A stretch of DNA of 64,000 nt from Shewanella canadensis (lineage in GTDB: Bacteria; Pseudomonadota; Gammaproteobacteria; Enterobacterales; Shewanellaceae), in the NCBI RefSeq assembly GCF_003966225.1, contig NZ_RXNU01000001.1:740345-804344 (forward strand), written 5' to 3'. The notes beneath the pieces were generated by a model that saw nothing but the letters and a program-made list of their open reading frames with translations, was not told the DNA's origin and made no database searches. Of this stretch, positions 28,859 through 37,219 are shown piece after piece. Every line of letters begins with the position of its first letter. The stretch's first letter is position 1. Made by a program: the position numbers and the translations under genes.

Positions 28859-29626
28859 CTAAAATGAATACGATACTTCAGCAAAAACGATGCCGCCTTC
28901 AGCCTTAACTCCCCCCCAGTTTTCTCGATGTTTATACGAAAGGCTGGCAAGCATGGCTGAAGGAAGTTTGTAGTCGATACAAGCTATAGCTTGGTAGCCG
29001 TAATCTTTATAACCGATGCTTTGATGCTCAGAGCTTCGGTCGAACTGGCCTTCGTAGTAAAACTTTGCTGTCAATGATTTTGACAGTGGCATTTTGAGTT
29101 GAAGCACTGCTGCATATCCTGAGAATCCCGCAAACGATGCACCGGCATTCGGGCCTTCGTGCATTGAGCCATAGGCATACATGGCTCCTAAACCTGCAGT
29201 TCCTTTAACCGGTCCCAGGTTCACATCATACGAACCACCCAGGTAAAGGTTCTCTTCGAATGTAGCCTTATTGCCAACAGTGAATGACTGCACCCATGCA
29301 TTGAATGGTGTGTTCCCTAGGCTGTAATCAAGTTTTAACCAAGCTTTAGTTGTCACATATCCATCACCGACTCCGGCTTCTGCAGTGTCTGTCGGGTTTT
29401 CAAACTTTAACCAGCCAATCATTGAACCCCAATCAGCAACGGTTACGTTAGTAAACCTAAAATACTCTTGGTCTTGTTGAGTCGGGTTATCATCGCCCAT
29501 GTCTCCGATCATGTATTCATAACCGATACCGACAGAGTTATTTTGTACTATCACTTCAGCCTGAGAAGACGCAGAGAAGCAAGCAAGTGCAGCCGGTACA
29601 GCGATTTTTAGAATTTTATTCATCAT
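28859..29626 (-). CDS. Outer-membrane channel, OmpK/Tsx-like
   Basis: A 255-residue outer-membrane beta-barrel protein. The signal peptide is clear (MNKILKIAVPAALACFSASSQA, cleavage about residue 23). Alternating strands such as NSVGIGYEYMIG and AWLKLDYSLGNTPFNAWVQS, and the terminal aromatic (AEVSYSF) needed for BAM recognition, support a barrel. The size and TsX/OmpK-like features suggest a nucleoside-channel-type porin. As last gene of the dsbL-dsbI-lipoprotein-assT cluster it may bring aryl sulfates or acceptor phenols into the periplasm; this role is inferred from position. Confidence 0.7.
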   Translation of the reverse strand: MMNKILKIAVPAALACFSASSQAEVIVQNNSVGIGYEYMIGDMGDDNPTQQDQEYFRFTNVTVADWGSMIGWLKFENPTDTAEAGVGDGYVTTKAWLKLDYSLGNTPFNAWVQSFTVGNKATFEENLYLGGSYDVNLGPVKGTAGLGAMYAYGSMHEGPNAGASFAGFSGYAAVLQLKMPLSKSLTAKFYYEGQFDRSSEHQSIGYKDYGYQAIACIDYKLPSAMLASLSYKHRENWGGVKAEGGIVFAEVSYSF

Positions 29627-29671
29627 TTTACCTTATAAAAAGGGCTCGAAAGCCCCTACTGCATTATGTTG

Positions 29672-31456
29672 TTATTGTCCGAACTGACTTGTTAGGTTCA
29701 CTAGGCTTGCGCGGTAGTGAGGAGTGTTTGGCTTGTCTGACAGCACATCAATCTCAACTTTGACCTTGCCATCTTTGCGGCCAATCTCATTGATCTTACC
29801 GATGGTGCGCTCTCCACGGCTATAAAGATGGATTGAGCCACCGAAACCAAAGTAGGTATCACGGTCTGCCATGTACTCTACGTTTGATGTAATAGGGCTG
29901 TACCAGTCATACCCGCGCTCTTTACCATATTCCCAGACCTGCTCAATGGTCATGTTTTCTTCGTCAATCTTGTACTCAACGAAACGGCTGTACTTCATAG
30001 TGCCGATAGCTGGCTGAGTGTTACCACGGCCATCACCGTTATCAAATACAGTCAGGTTGCCGTTAGAGTTGTTCAACCAAGCTGTGTGCTGTGTGTAGGT
30101 AAAGTCGAAGTCACCCTCACAAACACCTTTCTCGGTACACTCGATCTTATTACCATTTGAATCCACAGGAGTTAGAACCTTCTTAGCAAGCTCCTTGTTC
30201 CAGCCTTCGCGTGGAGCCTGAATCCAGACAACTTCCTTATCACGGTTAATCTTTGCGACACCCTGGTGACGTAGCGATACAATGATTCCATCGCCCTTAG
30301 GGTCGTACTCAATAGAGTTGATATGAGCCCAGTTACGACCAGCGCCGACACCAGGAATATCGCCATAAGGTGCGTCAATGTCCATCTTGGCGGTCTCACC
30401 CATATGATCTATATCTACGTTCAAGCAGACTGCGCCCATGTCTAGCGCTTCTAGTAGAGCATCACGGTAAGGGTCAAGAATCGCAGCGATATTCCACACA
30501 TCAACTAAGTTGCCATCTTGATCCATCTCTAATATGTGGTCACGGACGGTATGGACTGTGTCACCAACAGAGTTAACATAGTTGGCCTTAGCAGCACGAA
30601 CTAGTGTATGGCCATTAGGCATGACATTATGTTCGTGAGACGCATCGACATAGCCACGGGGTAGGCGCTTGCCGTTGATCTGCCCAAGAAGGTTGAATGT
30701 TCCGTAGCTCTGGCCTTGGACGTATGTGTAACTTCCGTTGCCAGTATCCTGGAAGCCCATCAAGTACCCACGCTTCATAATATCAATAGTAGACGCATCA
30801 TAAGTCGCGTCCTGGTTTAGCCACCAACGGATTTCACCTTCGGTATCTACAACGTAGGTTAGAGGGGGATTCTCGAATGGTAAGGCCCCCATAGCTGGAG
30901 AACCTTCGAAAATCCCCGCATCTTTACCCTTTTGTCCAGACCAATGGAGGTCAGAGCCCTGCTGATTAAACGTGTGAGTGTTCACAAGGTATAAACGGTC
31001 TTCGAAACCTTTAGCTACCTTCTTTACCTGAACCTCTTGAAGTTGCGTAATGTTACGGTTGTCGATGTAGTTATTAACGATAGATCCAGTGAGTGCGCTG
31101 TATGTCTCAGAGACCTTTTTACCGTTTATTTTGTAGCTAACTTCAACGACATTCTTGTAATCGGCGTATAGACCAAATACAGGGATACCGTCATGAGTGT
31201 TAAGGGTCTTCTGTCCCACTGGGTATTTAATATCTATACCGTTGCGGCCTTTACCTTTAACTGTGACAACTACATCAGTCGGGTGTTTGCTGCGGAGGTC
31301 AATCAGCGCTGTTAGAGGTGAGTTACCATAGGGGTTCACTAGCATTGCGCCAAGCTCACCGGCTGCAGGAGCTGGCTTAAATCCAGCGGCAGATGCGCCT
31401 AGTGATACTGCGGCTATTGCTGTTGCTATAACTGTTCTTTTAAGCATTTTTATCAT
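29672..31456 (-). CDS. assT: Arylsulfate sulfotransferase
   Basis: A 594-residue periplasmic enzyme that moves sulfate from phenolic sulfate esters to phenols without PAPS, through a sulfo-histidine. The signal peptide is MLKRTVIATAIAAVSLGASA-like. Conserved blocks matching the E. coli AssT active site are ASHEHNVMPNGHTL (His), NWAHINSIEYDP (His), SLRHQGVAKI (Arg) and FTYTQHTAWL (the His that carries sulfate), in family order. Two cysteines (CTEKGVC) form the pair that AssT needs oxidised by DsbL/DsbI. The gene lies downstream of dsbL-dsbI and a small lipoprotein in one minus-strand operon. Confidence 0.93.
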   Translation of the reverse strand: MIKMLKRTVIATAIAAVSLGASAAGFKPAPAAGELGAMLVNPYGNSPLTALIDLRSKHPTDVVVTVKGKGRNGIDIKYPVGQKTLNTHDGIPVFGLYADYKNVVEVSYKINGKKVSETYSALTGSIVNNYIDNRNITQLQEVQVKKVAKGFEDRLYLVNTHTFNQQGSDLHWSGQKGKDAGIFEGSPAMGALPFENPPLTYVVDTEGEIRWWLNQDATYDASTIDIMKRGYLMGFQDTGNGSYTYVQGQSYGTFNLLGQINGKRLPRGYVDASHEHNVMPNGHTLVRAAKANYVNSVGDTVHTVRDHILEMDQDGNLVDVWNIAAILDPYRDALLEALDMGAVCLNVDIDHMGETAKMDIDAPYGDIPGVGAGRNWAHINSIEYDPKGDGIIVSLRHQGVAKINRDKEVVWIQAPREGWNKELAKKVLTPVDSNGNKIECTEKGVCEGDFDFTYTQHTAWLNNSNGNLTVFDNGDGRGNTQPAIGTMKYSRFVEYKIDEENMTIEQVWEYGKERGYDWYSPITSNVEYMADRDTYFGFGGSIHLYSRGERTIGKINEIGRKDGKVKVEIDVLSDKPNTPHYRASLVNLTSQFGQ

Positions 31457-31503
31457 CCTATTTTTTGGTTTTTATATGGCGTTTAAACACCAATTTGTGT
31501 TAA

Positions 31504-31719
31504 CTAAATACCGGTTACGCGACAATCTTCTGCGTCTTCGATATCGATGTAATCAGTTGAATGGACTGTCACGATCCTGCAGGCTAGCCTGCCTGTGTCG
31601 CTTTTAACTGGTGATGCAGATAAAGCATCACCGCTAATAAGTACATCGTTAGAGCCTGGCGTAGATTCACACCCTGTCAGTAACGCCGCGAACGCGACTA
31701 TTGCGATAAGCTTTTTCAT
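31504..31719 (-). CDS. Small lipoprotein in the assT operon
   Basis: A 71-residue lipoprotein: MKKLIAIVAFAALLTGC gives a lipobox LTGC with Cys17. The mature part is only about 54 residues with two further Cys residues that could be a disulfide substrate of the neighbouring Dsb pair. Its start overlaps the dsbI stop region (the genes abut at 31719), so it is translated with dsbI. Not part of the E. coli assT-dsbL-dsbI cluster as I know it; function unknown. Confidence 0.75.
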   Translation of the reverse strand: MKKLIAIVAFAALLTGCESTPGSNDVLISGDALSASPVKSDTGRLACRIVTVHSTDYIDIEDAEDCRVTGI

Positions 31720-32330
31720 TACTTCCTCTCTCTTAAAGTCTTAGTGATAAAAGCAACGGTTAGCGGCAAAGCACAGGCTATAAATACCGTGTAAGAGATG
31801 ATGCAGTATTGAGCCATGTTGAGACCGAAGAACGTCCAGTCATCCTCGCCACAAATACCAGATGGAGCGAATTCGAAAGGTAGCCACTCATGAAGCGGCA
31901 AACCTAGCGGAAATGTGGGTTCTAAAGAGCAAGCATTAGCACCCTGACCAGATTGAAATAGGTCAAGCCCAGAGTCTGCGGCGTGTGAGGCTACATGCTG
32001 ACCAGATAAAATTATTGCCTTGTCCATGCCATAGACGATTCCGTACCAAGCGAGTGCTATGCCTAAAGCTTTAACCACTTTGTTTTTAGGCGAGATGATC
32101 ATCATCACGCCGGCTATCAAGATGCAGAACTGGCTGAATCGGATATAGACACAGTTTTCACATGGGTCCATCTCAAGGTACACCTGAAAAAATCCCATTG
32201 CAGAGCCAAGCATGAACACACATACACCGGCCATAATCGCCCAGACTGTGCGGCTTTCTTGCGTTGCTTCTAGTGTTAGTAGTGGATATGCCTTTAAGTC
32301 TGCAAACCACTGCTTAAGTTTATTAATCAT
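31719..32330 (-). CDS. dsbI: DsbB-type thiol oxidase
   Basis: Inner-membrane quinone reductase that reoxidises DsbL. The 203-residue protein has four predicted membrane helices. The first periplasmic cysteine pair is DPCENC (Cys57 and Cys60), a C-x2-C as in DsbB and DsbI. The second pair is NACSLE and GICGED in the long periplasmic loop. The loop is longer than in DsbB, as expected for DsbI. It begins 8 nt after the dsbL stop and runs into the lipoprotein gene. Confidence 0.88.
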   Translation of the reverse strand: MINKLKQWFADLKAYPLLTLEATQESRTVWAIMAGVCVFMLGSAMGFFQVYLEMDPCENCVYIRFSQFCILIAGVMMIISPKNKVVKALGIALAWYGIVYGMDKAIILSGQHVASHAADSGLDLFQSGQGANACSLEPTFPLGLPLHEWLPFEFAPSGICGEDDWTFFGLNMAQYCIISYTVFIACALPLTVAFITKTLRERK

Positions 32331-32338
32331 GGTTAGTC

Positions 32339-32941
32339 CTAAAGGTATTTCTTAACGGTTTCGTCAAGGTTGGCCAATGAAGTAATAGTGCTGGTATCAA
32401 TCATCTTGTTACCGCTAACGACAATGGCTGGTATGCCCTTTTTCTTGGCAATGGTTAGAGCAATAGTACGGTCATAGGCGAGCTTGTCTTGAGCCTCAGA
32501 AGAGTTAAGCGCATTCCTGAACTCCAATTGAGATATGCCAGCAGCTTTAAGCCCGATAGCAGCTAAATCACCTTTGACTGCAGTTGAGCCCTTAACGTTT
32601 TTCAGCTTCTTGTCATGCACTGCGGAGTACATGGCCAGCTTGGCTTTTTTGTACTTCTTGTGGCTAAGAGTTTGTGCGGCGGCTAAAACCTCGCAGGCCT
32701 CTATACCTAGTTCACCTTTGTTCTCTAAGCAGATTGCCTGGAACTTTGTACCGGCAGGAAGGTTCTTGATTAAGTTCGGAGTTACGGCTTTCTCGTACTT
32801 GTAACAGAACGGGCAGTAAACGGAGTAGACCTTCTGTACTGTGTTATCCAGTACTGGAGTATCGATTTTTATTACTTCTGCGGCTGAAGCTGTGAACGTC
32901 ATAAATAAAGCCGTTGCAAGAGTTGTTAGTGATGCTTTCAT
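32339..32941 (-). CDS. dsbL: DsbA-type periplasmic thiol oxidase
   Basis: A 200-residue thioredoxin-fold oxidase. Start MKASLTTL at 32941 is chosen because GAGG lies 6 nt before it; the upstream ATG gives a non-signal extension. Signal peptide cleavage is near residue 20 (ASA-AE). The active site is YSVYCPFCYK with Cys43 and Cys46; E. coli DsbL has CPFC-like chemistry tuned for AssT. The cis-proline loop is KKGIPAIVV. First gene of the operon dsbL-dsbI-lipoprotein-assT-ompK, divergent from a TetR regulator at 33203. Confidence 0.87.
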   Translation of the reverse strand: MKASLTTLATALFMTFTASAAEVIKIDTPVLDNTVQKVYSVYCPFCYKYEKAVTPNLIKNLPAGTKFQAICLENKGELGIEACEVLAAAQTLSHKKYKKAKLAMYSAVHDKKLKNVKGSTAVKGDLAAIGLKAAGISQLEFRNALNSSEAQDKLAYDRTIALTIAKKKGIPAIVVSGNKMIDTSTITSLANLDETVKKYL

Positions 32942-33202
32942 ATTGTCCTCAATGTGATAATTAACAGGAGGGTTAATTCCTGCTAACAATCATATTTTTT
33001 GATGAGATTCTTTTCTGTGATGTAATTTACTGCTGAAGGGAAAATTTTAATCTATAAAAAAGTGACAGCCGTCACCCAGTGAAAATCCTACATCTCAATT
33101 GCTAATATCAAGTTGAAACCTGTCACACTTCCGTCTTGTTTCCTTGAAATATACTGAGCAATCGTTCATTTATTAAATAAGAGTTTGATTGGGGAGAGCG
33201 AA

Positions 33203-33961
33203 ATGCATAACCATTTAAAAACAAAATCAGTAACAAGAGACAATATTTTGGCTGAAGCTAAAGTGCTAATTATAGAGGAGGGGGTGTGCTCGTTCAGGCT
33301 GTCTCAGATACCACCAAGAGCCAAGTGTTCACCAAAAACATTTTATAGTCATTTCAGCTCTCGAGAAGATATTGTTGCAGCCCTTTTTATTGAGCATGTT
33401 AATGATATTCTTGTAAAAACAGATTTGTTAATGGACATGGATGGCTTGAGTAATAAAGAGAAAGTAATCTATACACTTATGTACGATATCGTTAAGTGCT
33501 GGTCGGCAAAAGAAGGAGATGTTTGCATTAACTTTTTAGGTGTAAACCCTCACGTATACGGAGTATCGAGTCCAGAATACGAGGGGAATATTAATGTGGT
33601 TTTCATTGAGTTAAAAGCAAGGGTTCAAGAGCTTTGGAGGAGGGCAATTAATAGCGGGGAACTATTATCTAGCAATGATGAGATAATAGATTGTATTTTT
33701 TCTCTGCGGACCATAGAGCGGGGAAGCATCGTAATCGGTCAGAATAAATTTTTACGCCAACACGGGCACGATAATAGGGTTGAAACCGTATTTGATTTAC
33801 TGTGTATGGCCGCTAACACACTTAGATGGACGAGTAAGCAGCCAATGTCATTCAATAAAATGCTCAAAACGATCACCCCTTTAGTTGAGACAGCCACAGG
33901 AACAACTTTTAAACACTGCAGATTAAATTATGAAACGCTCAATGAGCCCATTGAGCTTTGA
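33203..33961 (+). CDS. TetR-family regulator divergent from dsbL
   Basis: A 252-residue repressor-type protein. I use ATG 33203 because GGGGAGAG lies just upstream; the longer TTG start is inside the leader. The N-terminal helix-turn-helix (about 15-55) shows DNILAEAKVLIIEEGVCSFRL and CSPKTFYSHFSSREDIVAALF, the TetR core with the usual YxHF. The C-terminal ligand domain is unlike any I know. Its divergent position makes control of the dsbL-assT operon probable; an aromatic sulfate or phenol could be the inducer (inference). Confidence 0.82.
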   Translation: MHNHLKTKSVTRDNILAEAKVLIIEEGVCSFRLSQIPPRAKCSPKTFYSHFSSREDIVAALFIEHVNDILVKTDLLMDMDGLSNKEKVIYTLMYDIVKCWSAKEGDVCINFLGVNPHVYGVSSPEYEGNINVVFIELKARVQELWRRAINSGELLSSNDEIIDCIFSLRTIERGSIVIGQNKFLRQHGHDNRVETVFDLLCMAANTLRWTSKQPMSFNKMLKTITPLVETATGTTFKHCRLNYETLNEPIEL

Positions 33962-34049
33962 ATAATTAATGTAATATTTACTACTACAGTCTCTGGTTCT
34001 AATTTTTAATAGACTAACTTTGTCGTTTTTTTATTCTCATTATTCTGCC

Positions 34050-34340
34050 AACCTATACCCACTCAGGTCCCTCCATTAGTTAATGCACTGCACAGTTTTT
34101 CAGACCCTTGATGGTCTTCTTAAAAACGATTGAATCAGCATCCGCTAGAAAATTAATACTAATCAATTTAAGTCACTTAGGTAAATATGGCTTGCGTAGC
34201 AGACATTGGTCAATATAGATGTAATTTAACCTAAATTGTCCGGTAGCGGACATTCGATACTGAAATTAAGTGCTAATGTCTCTGTGTTTTTTACGTGATT
34301 TAATAACTGGTTTAATACTCAGCCTTATTTAGCCATTGAA
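34050..34340 (+). repeat. Diverged ~300-bp repeat, copy B
   Basis: Partner of 26480-26790 with the same block order and the palindrome TGTCCGGTAGCGGACA. It follows the TetR gene as copy A follows a Crp/Fnr gene, and it precedes another small-gene cassette (34475, 34695). Confidence 0.75.
34237..34252. promoter_or_regulatory. 16-bp palindrome in repeat B
   Basis: TGTCCGGTAGCGGACA is the most symmetric member of the set: six-base arms TGTCCG and CGGACA around four bases. Likely a dimeric regulator site. Confidence 0.5.
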
Positions 34341-34474
34341 TGAAATTTTGTGATTCATCCTCCCTAAAATAACCAGGTATAAAACTGGTTTGAAATGTAA
34401 AGGCTGTATAAGTTCATCCTTTCTATCCACTTTAATCTAGTCGATCAACTCCCCCCTTACATGGGAACAATATT

Positions 34475-34681
34475 ATGACCGAAGCACAATTGAAGTTAAT
34501 AGCGGATTATTTAGAGATGGACTTAAGCAAGGTGCAAGCCGCACACGAAGTTGTAGAGAACGGGGCAACCAAATATGCCGCAGAGAAGAAGTTCGGTGTG
34601 CCACCTAATACGCTAGGTCGCCACGTGACCAAGTACAAAACGTGCATGAAGTTCTTTGACGCACTGTGTGCCACTTACTAG
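34475..34681 (+). CDS. Small HTH protein, TrfB/KorA-like
   Basis: A 68-residue protein whose central part, VVENGATKYAAEKKFGVPPN and TLGRHVTKY after it, has the layout of the TrfB/KorA helix-turn-helix of IncP-type plasmids (a variable 'G-x2-x-A-A' helix then 'S/T-x2-x2-V'). Similar small proteins regulate plasmid or conjugative-element genes. It lies downstream of repeat B and 14 nt before a secreted-protein gene. Assignment is from pattern only. Confidence 0.55.
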   Translation: MTEAQLKLIADYLEMDLSKVQAAHEVVENGATKYAAEKKFGVPPNTLGRHVTKYKTCMKFFDALCATY

Positions 34682-34694
34682 TGAGAGCGTAGAA

Positions 34695-35141
34695 ATGAAA
34701 CGATTAATAATTACCGCCGTTCTAGTTTGTGTGCCGCAGCTCGCGTTGGCCGAAAAGGTGTCGTGTACGGTCGTAGGTGAGTCGGCCAAGATTCTCCACA
34801 ACTTCCCCGCATTCACCATAGACAAGTCAAAGGGCACGGTGCATAGCCAGTATTCATCATGGGTGGGTGAGGGTGATGATTCCACCATTGTGCGCAACGA
34901 GGCCACTGGTCGGGTAATACGCACGGAAAACAGCGAGCATAGGACTCAGATCAACGTCAAATTTGACGCACCAGCTGAGAAGTTCCCTAGGCAGACAGTG
35001 GAGCTTGTGATCATGCCTATCTACCGTGTGGATGGCGCGAACTTTCGAGTGACTGAGGTGACATACAGAGTAGAACCATCTGACGTCGAGTATGTGTCAC
35101 ATGTTTACCAAGCCAACTTAAATTGCTTTAAAACTTATTAA
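34695..35141 (+). CDS. Secreted 148-aa protein, unknown
   Basis: Start MKRLIITAVLVCVPQLALA at 34695 gives a good signal peptide with cleavage after ALA (residue 19); the longer frame adds a non-signal extension that overlaps the previous gene. The mature part begins EKVSCTVVGESAKIL and contains two Cys residues far apart (near the N-terminus and near the C-terminus, NLNCF), probably one disulfide. It looks beta-rich. I recognise no family; secreted or periplasmic location is the only supported inference. Confidence 0.6.
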   Translation: MKRLIITAVLVCVPQLALAEKVSCTVVGESAKILHNFPAFTIDKSKGTVHSQYSSWVGEGDDSTIVRNEATGRVIRTENSEHRTQINVKFDAPAEKFPRQTVELVIMPIYRVDGANFRVTEVTYRVEPSDVEYVSHVYQANLNCFKTY

Positions 35142-35342
35142 ACGGCCGCGCGTAAACTAGAACGTGACCCGATGGGCAAAACCTTCAAACTTGCCAAAGG
35201 CCACTTAGGAAACTACGTGGTCTTTTTATCACCTGAACCACCGCTTTTTCGAAAAGTGTGGTGACAGAATGGCGACAACTATCCCCGCGCCTAAACGAAA
35301 AAACCGCACACCAAGCTAAGTGCTTGATGCGCTGTCATAAAT
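35142..35342. other. Possible gene remnant before tRNA fragment
   Basis: A plus-strand frame without a clear start, ending at a TGA near 35264, reads LERDPMGKTFKLAKGHLGNY then VVFLSPEPP. It looks coding but is short and cut; no family recognised. Confidence 0.3.
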
Positions 35343-35384
35343 TGGTGGCCCCTCCCAGACTCGAACTGGGGACCTGACGATTAT
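35343..35384 (-). repeat. tRNA-Ile2(CAT) 3'-end fragment, attachment-site-like
   Basis: These 42 bases are identical to 52161-52202. On the minus strand they read from the anticodon-loop side ATAATCGTCAGG through the T arm (CCCAG TTCGAGT CTGGG) to AGGGGCCACCA, the 3' half of a tRNA; the acceptor end fits tRNA-Ile2 (lysidine) as in E. coli ileX. The 5' half is absent, so it is a recombination core, not a gene. No terminator flanks this copy. Confidence 0.75.
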
Positions 35385-35444
35385 TATGCTGAACAAGAAG
35401 CATATTGGTTACAGGAATTAAAAAGTAGCAAGTTTACAGGCTTA

Positions 35445-35843
35445 GTGGATATTCGCAATTTAAGGCGCCAATGTCGTGAATTGCTGCTGGCCGAGGCGAG
35501 TGACACCTCGGTAAACCCCGCTATTTATATCAATCTCGGAGCACTATACGAACGGATAAACAACACCCGATACGTTGACTTTCACAGCTGGCAGAAGGAG
35601 CGTACTCAACGGGTCGCTAGCGCAGGTAAGAGAGCTCAGGGAGGCTGGCATGAGGAATTGGGCCTGCGCGCCTATTTTGATTTCTGGATCCACGGTCGAC
35701 ATCTGAGCTGGAAGGAGGCTGAGGCAAGATATTCTGAGATCATCCCACCTATTGCAGAGATCAAGCAAGCCCGCACTCTGACCAATGCATTGTTGGTGCA
35801 ACGTAAGTTTTATCGCCAGTATGATGCCAGAGTGCCTGATTGA
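35445..35843 (+). CDS. 5'-truncated protein fused to the tRNA fragment
   Basis: A 132-residue frame from GTG 35445. The same frame is open upstream right through the tRNA fragment (…YYAEQEAYWLQELKSSKF), and those residues look coding, so the gene probably lost its real 5' end when the attachment-like sequence was joined here. The protein is soluble, rich in Arg, Glu and Trp (SWQKERTQRVASAGKRAQGG). No family recognised. Whether the shortened form is expressed is unknown. Confidence 0.45.
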   Translation: MDIRNLRRQCRELLLAEASDTSVNPAIYINLGALYERINNTRYVDFHSWQKERTQRVASAGKRAQGGWHEELGLRAYFDFWIHGRHLSWKEAEARYSEIIPPIAEIKQARTLTNALLVQRKFYRQYDARVPD

Positions 35844-36323
35844 ACTAGCATCGGGTAAGCCTCTTATTTATACGCCTTGATTGCCAATAAAAATGGCTGC
35901 AATGTTGCGGTCCTCCATCAGGTGAGTCTGGCTGGCGAAATTCATATCCGAGTTCCACCAGCAAAAAGAGGTGCGCTTAGGTTTTAGTGCCGTGATGAGT
36001 TCAGCTGGCGATATTCATTGTCCTAAATTGAATGTACTCTTGAATGGAAACTGAAATGTTATCTCAATTCTGTTGGCTATGTAGTTGATTAGCTGGAACT
36101 CGATCAGCAAAGACTATGCCTGAATGTTTTGGATAAACAACTCAATATCTATCAATTTTTGGTTTTATGGGGATGTACAGTGCGCTAGATGCCTGAGGGA
36201 ACGGAATATTCATGAGGAGTTCATTTACGATCTACATCTGGTCGCCTACTGCAGTTATAAACGGTCAGGTAGTGGTGAAGTGAAAAATAAGATGAAACAT
36301 ATTAGGAGCATTGAGTCCCTTCC
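35844..36323. other. Non-coding mosaic DNA
   Basis: About 480 bases. The block TCCACCAGCAA at 35954-35964 is the left border of the 162-bp dispersed repeat, here without the rest. GCTGGCGAAATTCAT-like sequence occurs twice around 35930 and 36002. A 67-codon plus frame at 36124 is not convincing. Confidence 0.35.
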
Positions 36324-36488
36324 TTAATAGCCTTGTTGTGACGCGAATGTAATTTCACTCATGTAAGAGCATGGAAATGATGCAAGCACTGCGCTGCTGT
36401 AGGTAATAACAGTCGACATCGCTTGTACTGAAGAACACATGAGTAGCGTTGCTGCCATCGCAGAACGTAGGAAAGTCTTAGTCGCCAT
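36324..36488 (-). CDS. Very small secreted protein, unknown
   Basis: A 54-residue frame starting at ATG 36488, 15 nt after the stop of the lipoprotein gene. MATKTFLRSAMAATLLMCSS then VQAMS looks like a signal peptide with cleavage after VQA; about 30 residues remain. It is called mainly from the signal and tight spacing. Confidence 0.4.
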   Translation of the reverse strand: MATKTFLRSAMAATLLMCSSVQAMSTVITYSSAVLASFPCSYMSEITFASQQGY

Positions 36489-36503
36489 GATTTATAATCT
36501 CTG

Positions 36504-36791
36504 TTATTTGCAACGATACATTTCAAATGCACCAGTGATACGTCGACCACCTTCTTGGCTTACTACCTTGTAGTGCGTGCCCCCTTGCATGAATGTTTCA
36601 TTCGATAGGTATTTGCGGATATTATTCGGATGCTGGGACTCAAAGGCATTGGTGCCAATCATCACACACGCCATAGATGTCGATGGTGGCAGGGGGAATA
36701 CAGCCTCAGCACCAACGACATAGCGGATCTTAGATGTGCAACCTGATACGAGTAGGACTGCTGCGACTGCGAATAATAGTTTCTTGTTCAT
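36504..36791 (-). CDS. Small lipoprotein, unknown
   Basis: A 95-residue lipoprotein with MNKKLLFAVAAVLLVSGC, lipobox VSGC, Cys18. The mature part has two Cys residues (MACVMIG and the C-terminal YRCK) that could form a disulfide. An ATG start with a nearby purine-rich region is present. It is the middle gene of a row of three tiny minus-strand genes; I do not recognise its family. Confidence 0.7.
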   Translation of the reverse strand: MNKKLLFAVAAVLLVSGCTSKIRYVVGAEAVFPLPPSTSMACVMIGTNAFESQHPNNIRKYLSNETFMQGGTHYKVVSQEGGRRITGAFEMYRCK

Positions 36792-36867
36792 GGTGGTCTA
36801 TGTTAAGTGTTAATCGGTCATCAGACCATTTGTGAAGTAGAACTAGGTCAATACTGATCGCCAAGTT

Positions 36868-36975
36868 CTACTTAGTGTTTCGGAGTGGTACTTCAATAGC
36901 CCATCCGCTGTTAGGGCCTTTGCCCCTTCGTAGGACAGTGACGAAAGCTCCAATCTCTTTAGTAGTCAGCCGCAC
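36868..36975 (-). CDS. Tiny ORF upstream of the lipoprotein
   Basis: A 35-residue frame from GTG 36975 (RLTTKEIGAFVTVLRRGKG, ending PLRNTK). It overlaps the end of another broken frame that reads SGIILYECDGDLIGAADY and stops just inside it. The pair looks like the end of one gene coupled to the start of a second; upstream parts are missing. Low certainty. Confidence 0.3.
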   Translation of the reverse strand: MRLTTKEIGAFVTVLRRGKGPNSGWAIEVPLRNTK

Positions 36976-37100
36976 CGATCAGATCGCCATCGCACTCATA
37001 CAAGATGATGCCACTCCTCTCGCCTACGGTCTCAAGGGGTCATCGAAGTTAATTCGTGCCCTTTAGGCTGAGCAATATAGACAGATATTGCAGCAAGAAC

Positions 37101-37141
37101 TGTCCGCTATGAGACACTTGATGTATATCCGCTATGAGACA
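37101..37141. promoter_or_regulatory. Duplicated palindromic site in copy 2 leader
   Basis: TGTCCGCTATGAGACA at 37101-37116 and TATCCGCTATGAGACA at 37126-37141. The second lacks the first G of the half-site. The 25-bp spacing places both on about the same DNA face, within roughly two and a half turns. Confidence 0.45.
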
Positions 37142-37219
37142 CTTGATGTATATTAGATATATCTTAGTGATAACACCGCATGATTAACTAACAGTGGTGT
37201 AGCAGAAAGGCATAAGCAT

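Noticed and set aside
35343..35384. A complete tRNA gene
   Set aside because: Only the half from the anticodon loop to CCA is present; D arm and 5' acceptor strand are missing here and at 52161.
36875..37066. 63-codon plus-strand frame before the second Crp/Fnr copy
   Set aside because: The opposite strand of the same DNA contains better coding-like fragments; no start signal.
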